Assembly: GCA_024663395.1 (NCBI GenBank)
Contig: JANFAH010000014.1
Location: 558,001 to 622,000, forward strand
Source: Pisolithus tinctorius
Taxonomy: Eukaryota > Basidiomycota > Agaricomycetes > Boletales > Pisolithaceae
Length of the DNA stretch: 64,000 nt
Direction of reading: 5' to 3'
Shown here: positions 11,414 through 23,383 of the stretch, one piece after another
Layout: the number at the start of each line of letters is the position of its first letter
How positions within the stretch are numbered: position 1 is the stretch's first letter
Position numbers and translations under genes: made by a program
Notes under the pieces: generated by a model
What the model saw: only the letters and a program-made list of their open reading frames with translations
What the model was told of the DNA's origin: nothing
The model's database searches: none

Positions 11414-12455
11414 ATGGACGACGAAAATGCCCTCTGGCGCCACTTAGAAGCCCTCGAAGATGAAAATGACTGCGATGAAGACTGCAACTGCGTAGGATGC
11501 CTACTCGTCAATCCACCAGATGGTGATGAGCTTCCTGTGTCTGACTCGGATGATGAGAAGAGGAAGAGCGTGCGCCCCCGCAACTGGAGCAGATTCGGAG
11601 AAAGAAAGCGACTTTCATGGGCCGGGACCTTCTGCCGAAGGTCCTGAAGATTCTCGACACCATTCATGGAGAGGGACTTTCGTTGTCCCTCTTCCTTGAT
11701 GCGCTCAGCTGGGGAGATTAGCGATGTACTGCGTCAGATAGGGGCCGTTATGCACGCACCAGGTTGTTGCTCAGTGAAGAGCTACCAGTGATTCTCTCGC
11801 GCTGGTACAAGCCCCCACGAAACAAGAACAAGGGCGTCGGCCTGCGGGAGCTCGTCGAACGCTCGAGATATTTGCTATCGAATGTGTAGATCGTCTACTC
11901 GAATGCCAAATGGACTGTGTTGCCTCGCGTTTAGTATCGCCTCCTTCCGACCTGTCTGAGACTTACCTGACGGAGTTTGACTTCAAGGCTTTTATGGAGA
12001 TGTTGAAAGAGGAGGCACCATTAGTGTGGAACGTGATGGCTCGGTTCTCATACAGCGACAAACAGTAGTTGCGGAACACGCACAAGGATCCGGACATGGT
12101 ATAGTGTTCCCCATTTTCTTGTGTGGTCCGGCACTGAGTCAAATCTCAATACTCCTACAGGTAATTCTGCATCAGATTGCACAGGCTCAATACACCCGTT
12201 CTCACAGTCGCGGTCGGATAGCAAAGTTGTGGGCACTTTACCTTAAGTCATGTGGACTCTCAGCCCGTGCTTTCGATGCGCTTCATAACCTCGGCCTCCT
12301 GATGAGCCATAAGTGGCAGCCAATATGCTATGGCATTCTTGCAGACGAGCAATGGAAGCAGCAAGAGATGACATTCAGTACTTGCCATGGATCATATCCC
12401 ATGACACTGAATGCCACCAGGTCGAAATAAAAGCGGCATCTCGCTGCGTGTGCGT
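11414..12455 (+). pseudogene. DUF6589-family protein remnant
   Basis: The first exon (11414-11646) is acidic with a CNCVGC motif. From about 11640, in several frames, the DUF6589 pattern can be read: LSLFLDALSWGD, RYARTRLLLSEELP, RWYKPPRNKNKG, later QAQYTRSHSRGRIAKLWALY, SCGLSARAFDALHNLGLLMS and SHKW. The frame is cut by TAG at 11719-11721 and by frameshifts (one near 12350 moves the reading to AARDDIQYLPWIISHD). The usual C-terminal part after WIISHD is missing. DUF6589 is expanded in Agaricomycetes and has no assigned function. Confidence 0.75.
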
Positions 12456-12524
12456 GTGAGGGAATTACATAAAGTTGTCCTGGTTTGAATTTTGGATATT
12501 GCCTCGGAATACACCAACACTCGG
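12453..12524 (-). repeat. Right terminal inverted repeat of the DUF6589 element
   Basis: Inverse copy of 11137-11207; ends in CCAACACTCGG. Confidence 0.75.
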
Positions 12525-12729
12525 AATACGCAGCGGGCTGCCTGACGCCGTGGCTTTCGTGGCTGTGCGATTTTACCTGTTTCGCAACTAAGTCAGTTTA
12601 TGTTTGCCTAGGGGAAGACTAGCTACAAGTACTTAGGGTTGATGATACTCTGCACAGGCCGCACCGAAACGACCATCGTCTCGAACCAATTCAAGCTCCT
12701 CCCTCCTTTCAGGAATATTTAATCTATTA

Positions 12730-13330
12730 GGGGAATTCACAGCACGTTTTTCGTATGCCGTTTTCGTGCGATTTTAAATTTCATTTTGGACAGGCCCACT
12801 ACTGAGTGACTGAGTGACTTGAGAACGATGTGAAGACGGCAAAGCTTGGACGTTTTCACGGGCGCCAGTGCTGACTCAGCCTGTCAGACATCATTTCCCC
12901 AATCTATGCCTCATAGTAATAAGCCGAAGGGGCAGTCAACACAATATCACTGGTTGAGGAGGTACTATGCAGGTGTTCATCAGATGATTCAGAGCTTGTG
13001 CTCTCAGAACCACTGGAATTGGAGTCAGAAGAGGTTGGGGGATCAAAGTATGAGTGAGATTCAGCAAGTAGAGTAACCAGATAGACATCAAGAAGGACTT
13101 CTACAGCTTTCTGCCTTTCTGTGGTGCGAGGCAATATATGGTTTCCGATGACTTGTTCAAGATAATTGCTTATCTACACACATTCAAACCTCGGAAACAG
13201 CCAAATTGAAGCCAAACCGGGGGATACCAAAGCAAACCGCCGTTTTCGGCCTTACCGGTCAACGAAAACAAATTGAAAACGGCATCAAAAACGAACGAAA
13301 ACGACGCATGAAACGCGCTGTGAATTCCCC
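12730..13330. mobile_element. 601-bp TIR element with TA target duplication
   Basis: The left end GGGGAATTCACAGC is repeated exactly in inverse orientation at the right end (GCTGTGAATTCCCC, ending 13330). Weaker TIR similarity, rich in CGTTTTCG, continues for about 45 bp. TA flanks both sides (12728-12729 and 13331-13332). Inside lies the 5' end of a transposase-like ORF on the minus strand. A second, split copy of its left part is found at 24100-24135 and 25772-25880. It is best read as a deletion derivative (MITE-like). Confidence 0.8.
12904..13134 (-). pseudogene. N-terminal fragment of a transposase-like protein
   Basis: Encodes MPRTTERQKAVEVLLDVYL followed by a Ser-rich acidic tract, then stops. 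I recall similar starts (MPRTT-RQ-...-LL--YL, then Ser-rich) from basidiomycete DDE transposases; the family assignment (PIF/Harbinger-like) is tentative. The catalytic part is absent, as expected inside a short deletion derivative. Confidence 0.45.
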
Positions 13331-15123
13331 TATGTATTCAATGGCGCCGTCTGGCTCGTCTGCCTTCGAATCTTTTTTTCCCCCTCAATTTTAGGTCTCA
13401 CTCTTGTCTCGGGTCATCCGACTTTCTGTCCTCGGGATGGGCATTGTGTGTGCTTCCTTCCCTTTTGATCACAAAAATTTTCACCCGCCCTCAGCGTCTG
13501 CCATCTCTGTCGGGAACTGGCACAAGCCTACTTTTCTTTCCTAATAGTGATGATTTCTTGTCAGTCGTCACCGCAAGTATAACATCAAACTCGTGTCACG
13601 TTGACCAGTGAAGACTTGCTGCGCTAACTGCCGGTGCTACTGCTGGCGGGTATTTTAAACAGACTGTAACTTACTTGCATCATCAGAATCGCTGATTCGT
13701 TTGCAGTCTATCGTCCTCGTGTCATTCATACTCGTACTTCTTCATCAGGGAACATCTGAGGCCTTAAAGCGGGCCTCCACCAAAGTTTGTGTTCCGTATT
13801 GTTATTCTCCCGCTCGTTTGAATGATATTCATGGCCAAGTAGTGTCTCTTGTCGATATCCAGCACTCCTGCTTGTCAGCATAGGTGTCAACCTCGGAACT
13901 CTCAGTTGTTCCTCCTCATTCTCCGCTAGGCCCATTGTGCCTCCGAATCATATAATTTTGACTGCCCTGCAAGGCCTTTATTCCGTCGCCCTCTGTGTGA
14001 GATAATCCATTTGAATCCCCTCCGTCATCGCCACCTCTGCCCTTTTATACTGCGCCGTCCACTTCCTTGACATCTTCGCAGGCCGAAGATCCACCACTAG
14101 ACTCTCCCGCCCATTCTCTGCCACAACTATCCGGAGCCGCCAACAGGTTCACATCCCTGCCACATACCAACCCTCTTCCGCTCCCCTTGACACCCCTAGT
14201 AGAGCTCGAGACGAATTCCCTTGTGGAAGCCTACCCTGTACTTGACACCACAGCGGATTTTACGCTGGACGACGAGGGCTCACCACGCTTGAAAAAATTT
14301 ACCTTTTCTCCCACGGTAGATCTGCACACCACAAGTAAGCTCCGTCCTATTTCCTACTTCGTTACTGTGGCGCAAGTTCAGTCACATCTCACATGTAGGG
14401 TATTTATTTCACATGCATTACCATCACTAGAAGATAGGGCCGTCGGGGACGGCAGGCACCTTATTTACGGATGCGACATAGATCCCCATAATTTACATGC
14501 GAGTTTTCGATGTCTAAAGATCACATACCGCTTATTGCTCGCTGTCAACTCCTCTGTCTCCGCAACGTCTCCCCATCCTCGTTCGCAAGTACACAGCGCA
14601 GCAGTGCATTAGCATTGAGCTTGGATGGGCTAAGCCTACAATCCTACATAGTTACATGCCTACAATTCATTGTCACCATGATTTGAATCGGACTTTGTTT
14701 TCGGGAGGATCGCGGTTGCCGAAAAATGCACGACGAATTTCGGGGGTGCAGTGACCTTGTAAACAAGGTGATTTCTAGCGCATGTCACTCCACTTGAAGC
14801 TGTCATTTTTATTGAATGAAATAGACCACCATTTTCAATGACAAGGAGACTTTTATTTCAATGACCTTAACACTTTTTTAGTAGGCCAAATGGACACTGA
14901 AATTCAATGACACACCTGTTCTTCAGCTGTTCCAACACTCAGCAAAAGTGATTTACACATTGAATTTTAGTGATTTAACTTTTCGTAGCGAAAACGTGAT
15001 AGGGTACGAAAAATCCACCCACCCATGATTGGGAAAAACATGGCAGGGATGTGCAAATCAACACGTGACATGTCATGATACTCCCGGGCCTGCCGTGGCT
15101 TTGTTCTTTGGAAAACCACCATA
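13331..15123. other. Intergenic / unassigned
   Basis: A Pro/Ser/Thr-rich frame at 14067-14612 has no recognisable domain. The stretch 14790-14990 contains repeated TTCAATGA / TCATTGAA words in both orientations and may be a small decayed repeat. Nothing firmer can be said. Confidence 0.3.
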
Positions 15124-16980
15124 ATGCCAGCATATGTCGAGCACAAGACCCTAGTTGGTGAACATGGCGATTCCATGAACACTGTTGCCTTTTCTCCCTG
15201 TGGGAAATATCTCGCAAGTGGTTCTTCCGACCACTCCGTCTGTATATGGAGTGTACACAAAGGTTCTTTTCTCTTTCGCGTTGTATTCGATAGCGCTATC
15301 AATATCCTCCATTGGCACCCCACTCGAGAAGAGACCTTGATATGCGGCTGCGAAGATGGCTCAGTGCTATCCATGAGTGATTTCAGACCCATAAGTAACA
15401 GTAACCTCTTTCGGAGTCATCATAATCAACGAACAGTGATAAATTCTTCAGAGTGGATTTGAAAAGAAGGTTATCCGTCTGGGCGTCAAAGCTCCTGTTT
15501 TCTGTATGGACATTGACGCAAGCGCGAATCTGTGGGCAATAGGTGTTGGCAACCAAGTTAATATCACCGCTGGCGATAATCAAGGTGGGTGACTACCAAG
15601 AATCCTACGCTTCTTAGTCCAATTAAAATCTGCAGATGAATATACTGCTGCAACTAGGCTACCTCCCCCGCCTAAAGTCGAGGCCAAATACACTGAGAAT
15701 GATTCACATATCCGACCGCGTGCCCTTCACTTCATTGGTGGTGGCCGCAACCTTATCGTCCTCCTACCTCAACCATGGTATAGTGTAAGTACCATGCGGA
15801 GATAGTCGTTTCAGATCATGCCGAGGTTTTTCAGGGCGTGGAATATCGTTGACAAGACCATTACATGGCACGTCAAGCCCCCCTCAATTTCTCAAATGTG
15901 AGTTTTGCAGGTGCATGGGACGCGCTCATTCGTATATCTCAATGTCACAATAGTGCGAGCTCCACCATTCGCCATGACATAAATGTCCTTGTTGTAAATA
16001 CTCTGCAAGATGGTCTTTGTCTTTACAAAATAGGTAGCAAGAAGGCCATCTGGAAATGGGACCATGAGGCAGAGTGCGATGTACAATGCCCTTCGTCAAT
16101 TTCATTTCTGCATGGAGGGCGAGCTGTGGTCTCGGGTGCAATTACTGGAAATGTCCGTGTCTGGAACATGGATTCCGAAGGATCTGTATCAGGTTCTCCC
16201 GCATGGCGGTAAGTGGTCGAGTGAGATTACTGGGCTCAAGTGTTGACCACGCCGGTTTAGGTGACGTTATACAAGCTCTAGCGGTAAGCATAATGAGATA
16301 TCCTATTTCTCGTCTGTGATGGCGGTAGCCGATATCCCTACAGACTTATCAACAGGGTGCATGGAACTATATTGCAGTCGGATCTGCATTGAAAGGGCAG
16401 GGCACCTATATTAAAATTTGGAAGGCAGACATCAGTTCGTACCTCCCTGACTCATGTTCGATGTAATTAAATCTGGACTTCACAGCCTCTTCTTCGGATA
16501 TCGTTGAAGAATTCTGGCATCGGTTGATGGTTCGTTATGTTTTCTTACTGTTGTAAGTGGCGTTTAGGTTCACTCGACTTACCATTTGGAGGTCGTACGT
16601 TCTTCTATGGATTTGAGTGATTACGGGCGCGTAGTGTTAGCAGTAGTATTCACCATACTATGGGCCGCCGCTGCTTTTGCTGCCGTACGGTTAATGTGGT
16701 TGCGTATCCCGTGGGGAGGGATTTGTGAGGATATCATCAATTTTGTGCGCGTGGTTGATTTCCCATCCACACGAACCCAAAAACTAACACTATTTAGGTG
16801 CGAAATGTGGCGTATACAGGACTGTCGCTTGGGTTATGGCTGGCATCAGAGGGATGCCTTGTCCTTCTTACAGCGAGAGGTTTTATTCGTGATGTAGCTG
16901 TGGCAATGGTGGATTGGCTGCGGTCGGCAGTTCACTCCTTCCTTGATTTACCTCCACCAGTCCATCATCAGCAGGAGTAA
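15124..16980 (+). CDS. WD40-repeat protein with C-terminal membrane helices (possibly frameshifted)
   Basis: Starts at the ATG at 15124. WD40 signatures: HGDSMNTVAFSPCGKYLASG then SSDHSVCIWSV, GCEDGSVLS, and later GGRAVVSGAITGNVRVWNMD. Further exons give RALHFIGGGRNLIVLLPQPW and GQGTYIKIWKADI. The last exons (16586-16980) encode a hydrophobic helix (VVLAVVFTILWAAAAFAAV) and, after an intron with a GTGCGC donor, a second one (AYTGLSLGLWLASEGCLVLL). The frame changes near 15450 and 16175 are not explained by obvious introns, so the copy may carry lesions. Beta-propeller plus membrane tail suggests a scaffold or sensor at a membrane; no partner can be named. Confidence 0.6.
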
Positions 16981-18940
16981 CGGTCTCATAGTTCCCAAAA
17001 CCTACCATTCTGTCCATCACACATCATATTTGAAATTGTACGATCTATGTATATCTTTCCAATGCAAAACTTGCCAACAGGGCAAGCTCTCGTAATTTCA
17101 ACATCCGTAAGTACATGCCTCCAATTGAATCTTAGTCAAGGCACAAGCAGGTCTCCAATTCAACCTTAGTCGGCGAAGTCCGGAATCATGTTCCCTGACA
17201 AGTGCTGTTATTCCTGGACGCATCCTGGTCCAGGTCTGAAAATTGTTTTGTCCCCCGAGTTTTTGCCGGACCGAAATGGCCGGGTTGTCTGTTTTTGGAA
17301 ATAACCCTGTTATGGGGGGCCTAACTTTTGGGGCGTCCAGTCCCGAGAACAGTGAGTCTAGAGAAAATGGCTCTGAGGTCGAGGGTAAAGGTAGTTCAAG
17401 CAGTGTCAATGATGGTCTGGATGAAGACTTAACACTGTATTCATTCTGACCAGGAGTGGAGGCACAATGATACTTACTTCCATTTCTCCAGTCTCAGTTA
17501 GGGTCGCAGTCGGGAACGTTTCCAGAAAACTTCCCGCTTCCGTTATCACTTGATGAGGATAGAGCACAAAAACAGTCTCGAGCTTGCGTCAGATCTTCGT
17601 GCAGAATGCAGCGTCCGACTTTGTTTTCCTTCACGTTCAAGGGCGCCGTGAGACGACCGAGGACGATCGAAAATCTAGCCCCCCCCTCGGATGTGGGGAG
17701 AGGAAATCCTCTACCTACGAGTTCTCGTTTGTTCTCCGTTAAATTCATACAGTTATATCTATTCGCAATACTAGAATTGGAGAGGCTCGAACTACGGTGC
17801 AATTCCTTCGGTCCGTGGCGGTGTGCCCTGAACCAGCGAGGAAGACACCCAAAGCATCGCTGGTATGGATATCTTGAGCTATGTCCATCAGGCATTCATT
17901 TCCGTTCGAAGAAAGCAGGGGATAGCATCAAGCCAGGGGAGCTGAACATCATGTTCAGGGACTCCCCTGTTTGTTGCCAGTGTGGGTAATAGCTATGGCG
18001 CACTCTGGGACCCCAGTTCAATCCACGCACATTACTGTTGGTGATCAACTCTTGGTAGACCAAGGTATTAAGAAGTACGAGTACGAGCTGTGCTAGATGC
18101 CTACAGATCGCCGCAGGAACAGAAACAGCCTGATGATGGTGTTGTCACCATAAGCAACATTGTTGGTTAGACTGTAAGCACGAAGACCACGATTGATAAT
18201 ACACCCGCCCTCCGGGCAGTCCAGGACACGGTGATTTTTTCTTGTGCTTGTCGGGTCACGTTGTTGAACACTGTTTGTGTCTACTGCGTGGATTGGGGGA
18301 TCTTGGCACAGACACTGAGGCCTTATATTGCTTCTGACATGAACAGGGGTCGACGAGGGGGTAAGACGTCACTAGCTGTGTTGCCAAGATGTTATCAATC
18401 TGCAGCCCCCATCGATCGGTGTAAGGGGTGTTGGCGTTGGGGGCCTTCAGGGAGAGCAAGGTGAACGCCGCCGAAACACGATCAGCGTGCGAGGTCGAGA
18501 GAGGCTACGGGGTTTGGGGATTATTGGTCAGTAGTTATTCTGGATTCTGGTGGATGTCATTCGACGTTTGGTGGCGACGGCATCTTGCGTTTGGGGTTGG
18601 GGTGGGTGTCTCACTCACTTAAAACGACAGGGGAGAGCTCTGTGACGCTGGCAGCGATGTCTACAACAACTGTGTTCGGCTTCTTTGCATTATCTGGCGG
18701 CCAGCGAGTGCAGTCATCAAGACCTGGGGCGACGTCGAAGACATACCATTGTTTGTACGACACTACGGTGCAATGTACATCCGGCGCGATCTTTCCTGCG
18801 CAGCTTCGGGTGTACAGTCCATTCAACGATACAGTCCACGTCGACGATACTGTCACCTTCGTGGTGGCGAGAACATACATCCCAAAGTGGCACTTCCTGA
18901 TTGTCCATGCGCATTTGTCTTCGGTCTTGGGATCATAAGC
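16981..18940. other. Unassigned stretch
   Basis: Short frames at 17243-17449 and 17494-17989 lack known motifs. A plus frame at 18585-18938 (with AQLRVYSPFNDTVHVDDTV) directly precedes the Helitron helicase tail and could be captured or unrelated sequence. Two near-copies of TCCAATTYAAYCTTAGTC lie at about 17121 and 17155. Confidence 0.3.
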
Positions 18941-19065
18941 TTTTCTCTCATGGGCAGTTGTACACTGCACTGTCACGTATCCGCCATCGCGAACATGCTC
19001 GAGTGCTTCTTCCCCCTGGAGCCAACGTAACCTACAATGTCACCTTCCCAGAAATCCTACTTTAA
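18941..19065 (+). pseudogene. Helitron Rep/Helicase C-terminal fragment
   Basis: Reads FSHGQLYTALSRIRHREHAR and, 14 codons on, VTYNVTFPEILL before TAA at 19063-19065. GQLYTALSR is the last conserved motif of Pif1-type helicases, and NVxxPEILL-stop is the usual tail of the Helitron helicase. Earlier helicase motifs are not in the adjoining DNA, so this is a 3' stub. Confidence 0.65.
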
Positions 19066-19549
19066 CTAGGTAGCATACTAAAGTCACAGGTGGTCGTGTA
19101 TCCTTAGCGTTCAGCGTCGTTTATTTGCGATTGAACACTGAGTACTACTACATTTCAAACTCCACCGCCGGAGCGAAGCGAGGCGCCTCTTGTAGTGTTT
19201 GACCCATAATACGTTGACGAAGTAAGCATGAAGAAGAAGAAAAAGTAAATAATATTTGTTCTCCGACAGCCACGATTTTCGTGGATTTCATTGCATGTAG
19301 TGTATTGAGTCCCTCGATCGTCGTATTTAACCAAAGCCTCTAGCGTTGAAAGTTTAAGAGCTTGGGAAAACTGAATTGTGAGAGTAGTCTGGACCCGCTG
19401 AGAGAGAATAAGAAGCTGCGTACATTTTATGCCCTACATGTTCCGTGACACGGCAGCCAGCTCGGAAGTGACTGGTGGGACAAACCCTACCGACAAAGAA
19501 ACCTGACAATTGGTTCGCAAAGGGCACGGACACAGAAATGGCAGAGAAA
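19066..19549. other. Intergenic
   Basis: No gene or repeat recognised. It follows the Helitron helicase stub, but no convincing Helitron 3' hairpin could be fixed by eye. Confidence 0.3.
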
Positions 19550-20880
19550 CTACTTACTTTGTATAGCCAAAGACATGATAAATAAAACCAAGGATTTTCG
19601 CAGTACCAGCACTGGCCACCAAGGCGCTGTACAGGCTAAATAGAGTACAGTAATGTAGTCCGTTCCTACTCGGTCAACTAGCCAACCAGCGATGGGCGAC
19701 TGCTGCAAGAAGTCAGAAGGTGTGTAGCCAGATGAGATTTAACTGACAGATCAGAGCTGGTATGAAAGCAGCGAGGTAACGGCAAGGTAGGCTCTTCCAT
19801 GCTATTCACAACACCGCTGAGAAGATGAGTCATAAAACTGGGAAGTGTAGGTGGTATTTACCCAAAAACCGATGGCATGAACAGGGCAGTGAGAACACGA
19901 GGCGATCGCAACAAATCGGTAATAACAGAAAGCAGAGAAGTTTCCGCACAAGGGCGGCTTCGGAATCTTGTAGCATCCCAGCCAACGACTGACGACGTGA
20001 GATTCAGGCATGATGATGATGAGTCCAAGTTCCAAAACATTTGTTTGGTCAGATATCGCTGTCGTCACCATCTGGACAAAGTCTGATGGAATGGAAGTCA
20101 GTGGACGTTGTACGTCTGTTACCAAACAGGCCGCCGACGCCGACCCAGTTGGTGGGTGATACGCAACCCATGGGTCGACAGCCCCATGCTGATAGCTTCA
20201 TGCCTTTCGATCACGAGAAGACGGGCAAGGAAATCCAATGCCGCACATATTGATCCGAAAATGAACGGTCCGTGGAAGCCAAAACGAGAATAAAATGCAG
20301 CTCCCACGGGTTCGCGGGAACCTACTGCCAAACATTCCGTCCGGACATCCACAGAACCGCCGGTCCGGAATGGGAGAGCGTTGCAAAGGTTCTCACAGAC
20401 CAGGACTTGCTTACGCGTCCTGGAATACGAAACTTAGGAGCACCTCTGAGTTTGGAGTGGTACAGGAGAAGGACTAAATTTCACCAATCGACAGTAATCG
20501 TCATCGACTAGGGAAATGCTATTATGTAAGCCTAATCTCTAAAGCGCGCAGGGCAGACGAACCTGGAAGAAGAGAACGACAACGATGCACGACATCAGAG
20601 CCTTGCTCGAGTATGAAAGCCATGGTCAGCGGGGTTGCTGCAGCGATACGAAAGAGGATGTACTTGAACCGTAGTTGATCATTATCTTGAAAACGATTTG
20701 CGATTTTGCACGGATGAACGATCGCGATTCCGAAACTGACGCCTTTGTGTTCGAGCGAAGACGTGATCATATCAGCGCTGAATCGGAGCATGTAAACGTG
20801 TCGGCGACACGACACAAATCGGGTCTGTGGTCACATGGCCGAATGCTGGATGTGAAGATGTGAAATGTGAAGAGTGGGAG
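19550..20880 (-). pseudogene. MFS transporter pseudogene (DHA1-like)
   Basis: Two parts of a major facilitator protein can be read on the minus strand. FYSRFGFHGPFIFGSICAAL followed by LLVIERHEA (20119-20352) resembles the mid-protein TM block and central loop. SPIAGWLVDRVGTDYITVLY followed by WWPVLVLRKSLVLFIMSLAI (19560-19700) resembles the second-half signature loop and helix. The parts are in different frames with stops between, and the N-terminal helices are hard to see. A proton-driven small-molecule exporter is the usual role of this family; this copy looks dead. Confidence 0.55.
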
Positions 20881-21364
20881 CCCCCATTTCAAACCACTTT
20901 CATGAGAAGGGAATTCACGCTCCTCGTGTATCGCTAGTCGAAGCTGGCACTAGGTAGGAGGCTCTTTTCACTTCTGTCATTGACGATGCCACAGAGAATT
21001 CCACGGAGTCTGCCATGCCGCCTACTCTCGCTAGAATACTCGGGTGGGGACAAGAAATCCATTTTTATGGCCGTAGTCCGCGAGATGATTATCCTGCGAG
21101 AGCCAGCAGTGGCCCCAGTGAATCCACTGAAGCGAGGTCATGGGAACGGGGAGACTGGGTTTGGTGGCTCAAACGGCAAGGGAACGAAATTTGCACGCAG
21201 GGTGAGTCAAGCAATGCCAGAAGGAAACGGAGGATTATCGTGCAGTGGTGGAATATCATATCACAAAGAATGGTGTATTATCATACAGCAGTGGAATACG
21301 ACATACTTTAAAACCGATACCAAGCACGAGTGTTGGAAGAGCAACTGTTTCAGTAAGAAATACT
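20881..21364. other. Intergenic
   Basis: A 161-codon frame (20980-21465) has no known motif and overlaps the end of the minus-strand Ser/His-rich gene remnant, so I do not call it a gene. Confidence 0.3.
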
Positions 21365-22400
21365 TCAAACAGGAAACGTGTTGGCGCGTACCCTTCCCCG
21401 GCCAGACATCTCATTCTTGCGCGTTTGAGGGCGCCCTGTATAGCTGCAGATGTCAGGACGGATAATCTCCATCTTATACGAATTCAACTCGTCCTTGATC
21501 CTCTGCGCCAGTGTCGGAGTGAGATGACTCCATGTCGCAGGTTCACTTCGTCGATCGTAGACTGCCGAAGAGAAAGTATCGTACACTGACAAGTTGTTCG
21601 CAAAGACGAGTCGTTACTGGAACTAGAAAGAATAACTGGCGAGGACGAGTTACCTCCAGCAGCAGCAATCCCGCTATTGCCACCGCCGTGCTGCGACGTC
21701 GATGAGTGCGAATGGTGTCGATGTAGTCCGTCTATCTGCTCTGGATCGGGAGAGAGTATACGTGCCAAGGGACCGAGTTGCGGCGTCGACCCTGGATGAG
21801 AGCTGTACGAGCTGGACCGGATACCGTTGAACTGCTGGGTTCGAGACCTGGTCCTGGATATAGGCTTCTTGGTCGTAGTTGTTGGCACCTGGACGTAGCA
21901 CATTAGGGGGCGAGGAGTCAGAATGTCATAGATAAGCTGAAGGGCATGGTGGATGAGAGGGAGATGTTATCGGTTGACGCGTTGAGATGCGCGCTGAACA
22001 GAGAGGCTGCGCGGGATCGTTTTTCGGGGGTGCACCCGCTACTTCGCTGCCGTTGGCGATGGTGCTCGATGCGTCAGTGGTATCGGTGGATGTACTGGGA
22101 TCGAGGGACCGCCATTTTTGGCAGGAGCAGCGCCGAGAGAGATGCCTTCAAGCATGGTTGCAAGATCTGAGTCATCGCTGGAGATGCGGTTATCGGTAGG
22201 ATGAGGGTGGGGTTGAGAATGGGCGTGGGATTGTTTGTGTGATTGTGATTGTGGGTTGGAAGTTGAGGAGGCGTGTGGGATTGTCGAGCCCTGTGAGTGC
22301 GGTGATGGACGAGACGGTCGGGCCTGGGAGTAAGAATGTGAGTGGGAGTGGGAGGACGAGGCCGAGGAGGACACGGACTGAGAGCGATGTGAGCCAACGG
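21365..22400 (-). pseudogene. Ser/His-rich protein gene, longer copy (extends beyond arm 2)
   Basis: The probable acceptor CTCTCAG near 22380 is intact here. The coding region reads SSHSHSHSYSQARPSRPSPH, ISSDDSDLATMLEGISLGAA, IRSSSYSSHPGSTPQLGPLA, GNSGIAAAGGNSSSPVILSS and, one frame over, FANNLSVYDTFSSAVYDRRS then WSHLTPTLAQRIKDELNSYK. That last block looks strongly conserved, but I cannot name the protein. The coding frame shifts near 21600, and homology to a plausible C-terminus stops at about 21480. It is the better preserved of the two copies but probably not functional. Confidence 0.5.
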
Positions 22401-23383
22401 TTTCAATGAGTAGGGTGAAACGGACAACAGCCGCTGGTCAACTGTTTCAACAAGCAGTGAAACCACGAAGACCTACTACATGATACGGGTGACAGATGTC
22501 TGCCAAACGGTCTCATGAGCAGGGCGAGCGGGTCAGGGTGGGTGAGTACCTGCTCAGTGAAACATGGCAACAGACGTTGGCCAATTGTTTCAACAAGTAA
22601 AGAAACCCACGAAAAGCTACTACATGATATGGGTGACAGATGTCAGCCAACAGTTTCACGAGCAGGTCGAGGAGGTTTGGGTGCATAAGCACCAGCTCAC
22701 AGAAACGCGCAACAGATGTTGGCCAACTGTTTCAACGAGCTGAGAAATCGTGAACACTTACTCCGTGATATGGGCGACAGATGTCGGCCAACGGTATCAC
22801 AAGTAAGGCTCAGTGAAATGGGCGACAGATGTCGGCCAGCGGTTTCAACGATCCTGCAGAGTTAGTATTAGAAGCTGCCGAGATTTGAACACGCATGACG
22901 TACTGTGGTCGGTTAGCTTGTATGGACTTATTTTCTCATCAACATCGATATCAATATTTTCTTGTTGCGCTGCAAAAAAAACGTTTGTGACGGATGTGGC
23001 AAGAACGCTCAGATTTTAAGCGGATTCGAGGGAGATCCTGCTGAGGTTCGTGTCCGCCTCGGATTTGATTTCGGATGGTCTCAATCTTACCAGATTCTTC
23101 CGTGGTCCGACGCAGGTTCGACACGGATCCGTCTCATGTAGAATTCAGAGGTCGAGGAAATCGAACACCCTATGTGGCGTGTACTCTGGAGCCTGAGATC
23201 GTCAACTCGCGGTACGAAACAAGTTTCATTTCCTTCGGGAATGCTCATATCAGATTTGCTCTATTACAGATATTTATAGGCGGACGGGCTCATCTAATTG
23301 AGTTTCCATCTGTTCTGCTACCCCCAGGAACGACCACCGGGACCATCGTCAACATCGCCGTACACCAGAACCTCTCCAAAGAA
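21737..23383 (-). repeat. Arm 2 of the large inverted repeat (partner 5387-7035)
   Basis: Reverse complement of arm 1 at about 99% over the core. Both flanking genes run on past the arm here (Ser/His-rich gene inward, chs5-like gene outward), so this is likely the source copy. Confidence 0.85.
22375..22850 (-). repeat. Minisatellite (arm 2 copy)
   Basis: Same array of CATCTGTCGCC-type units as at 5930-6400, reversed. Every unit I compared is identical between arms. Confidence 0.8.

Larger units (their letters stand above)
11137..12524. mobile_element. TIR-bounded element containing a DUF6589 remnant
   Basis: The sequence from 11137 (CCGAGTGTTGGTGTATTCCG) continues for about 70 bp and recurs in inverse orientation ending at 12524, with a single mismatch and small gaps over the outer 55 bp. 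The two copies enclose only one recognisable gene, a DUF6589 remnant. No perfect target duplication is visible; an imperfect CAGC(C)GGG flanks both sides if the right end is placed at CGGAATACG. I infer a non-autonomous or decayed transposon in which DUF6589 was internal. Confidence 0.6.

Noticed and set aside
18941..19065. Host Pif1 DNA helicase gene
   Set aside because: Only the last motif is present, and the NVTFPEILL-stop tail is that of Helitron helicases.
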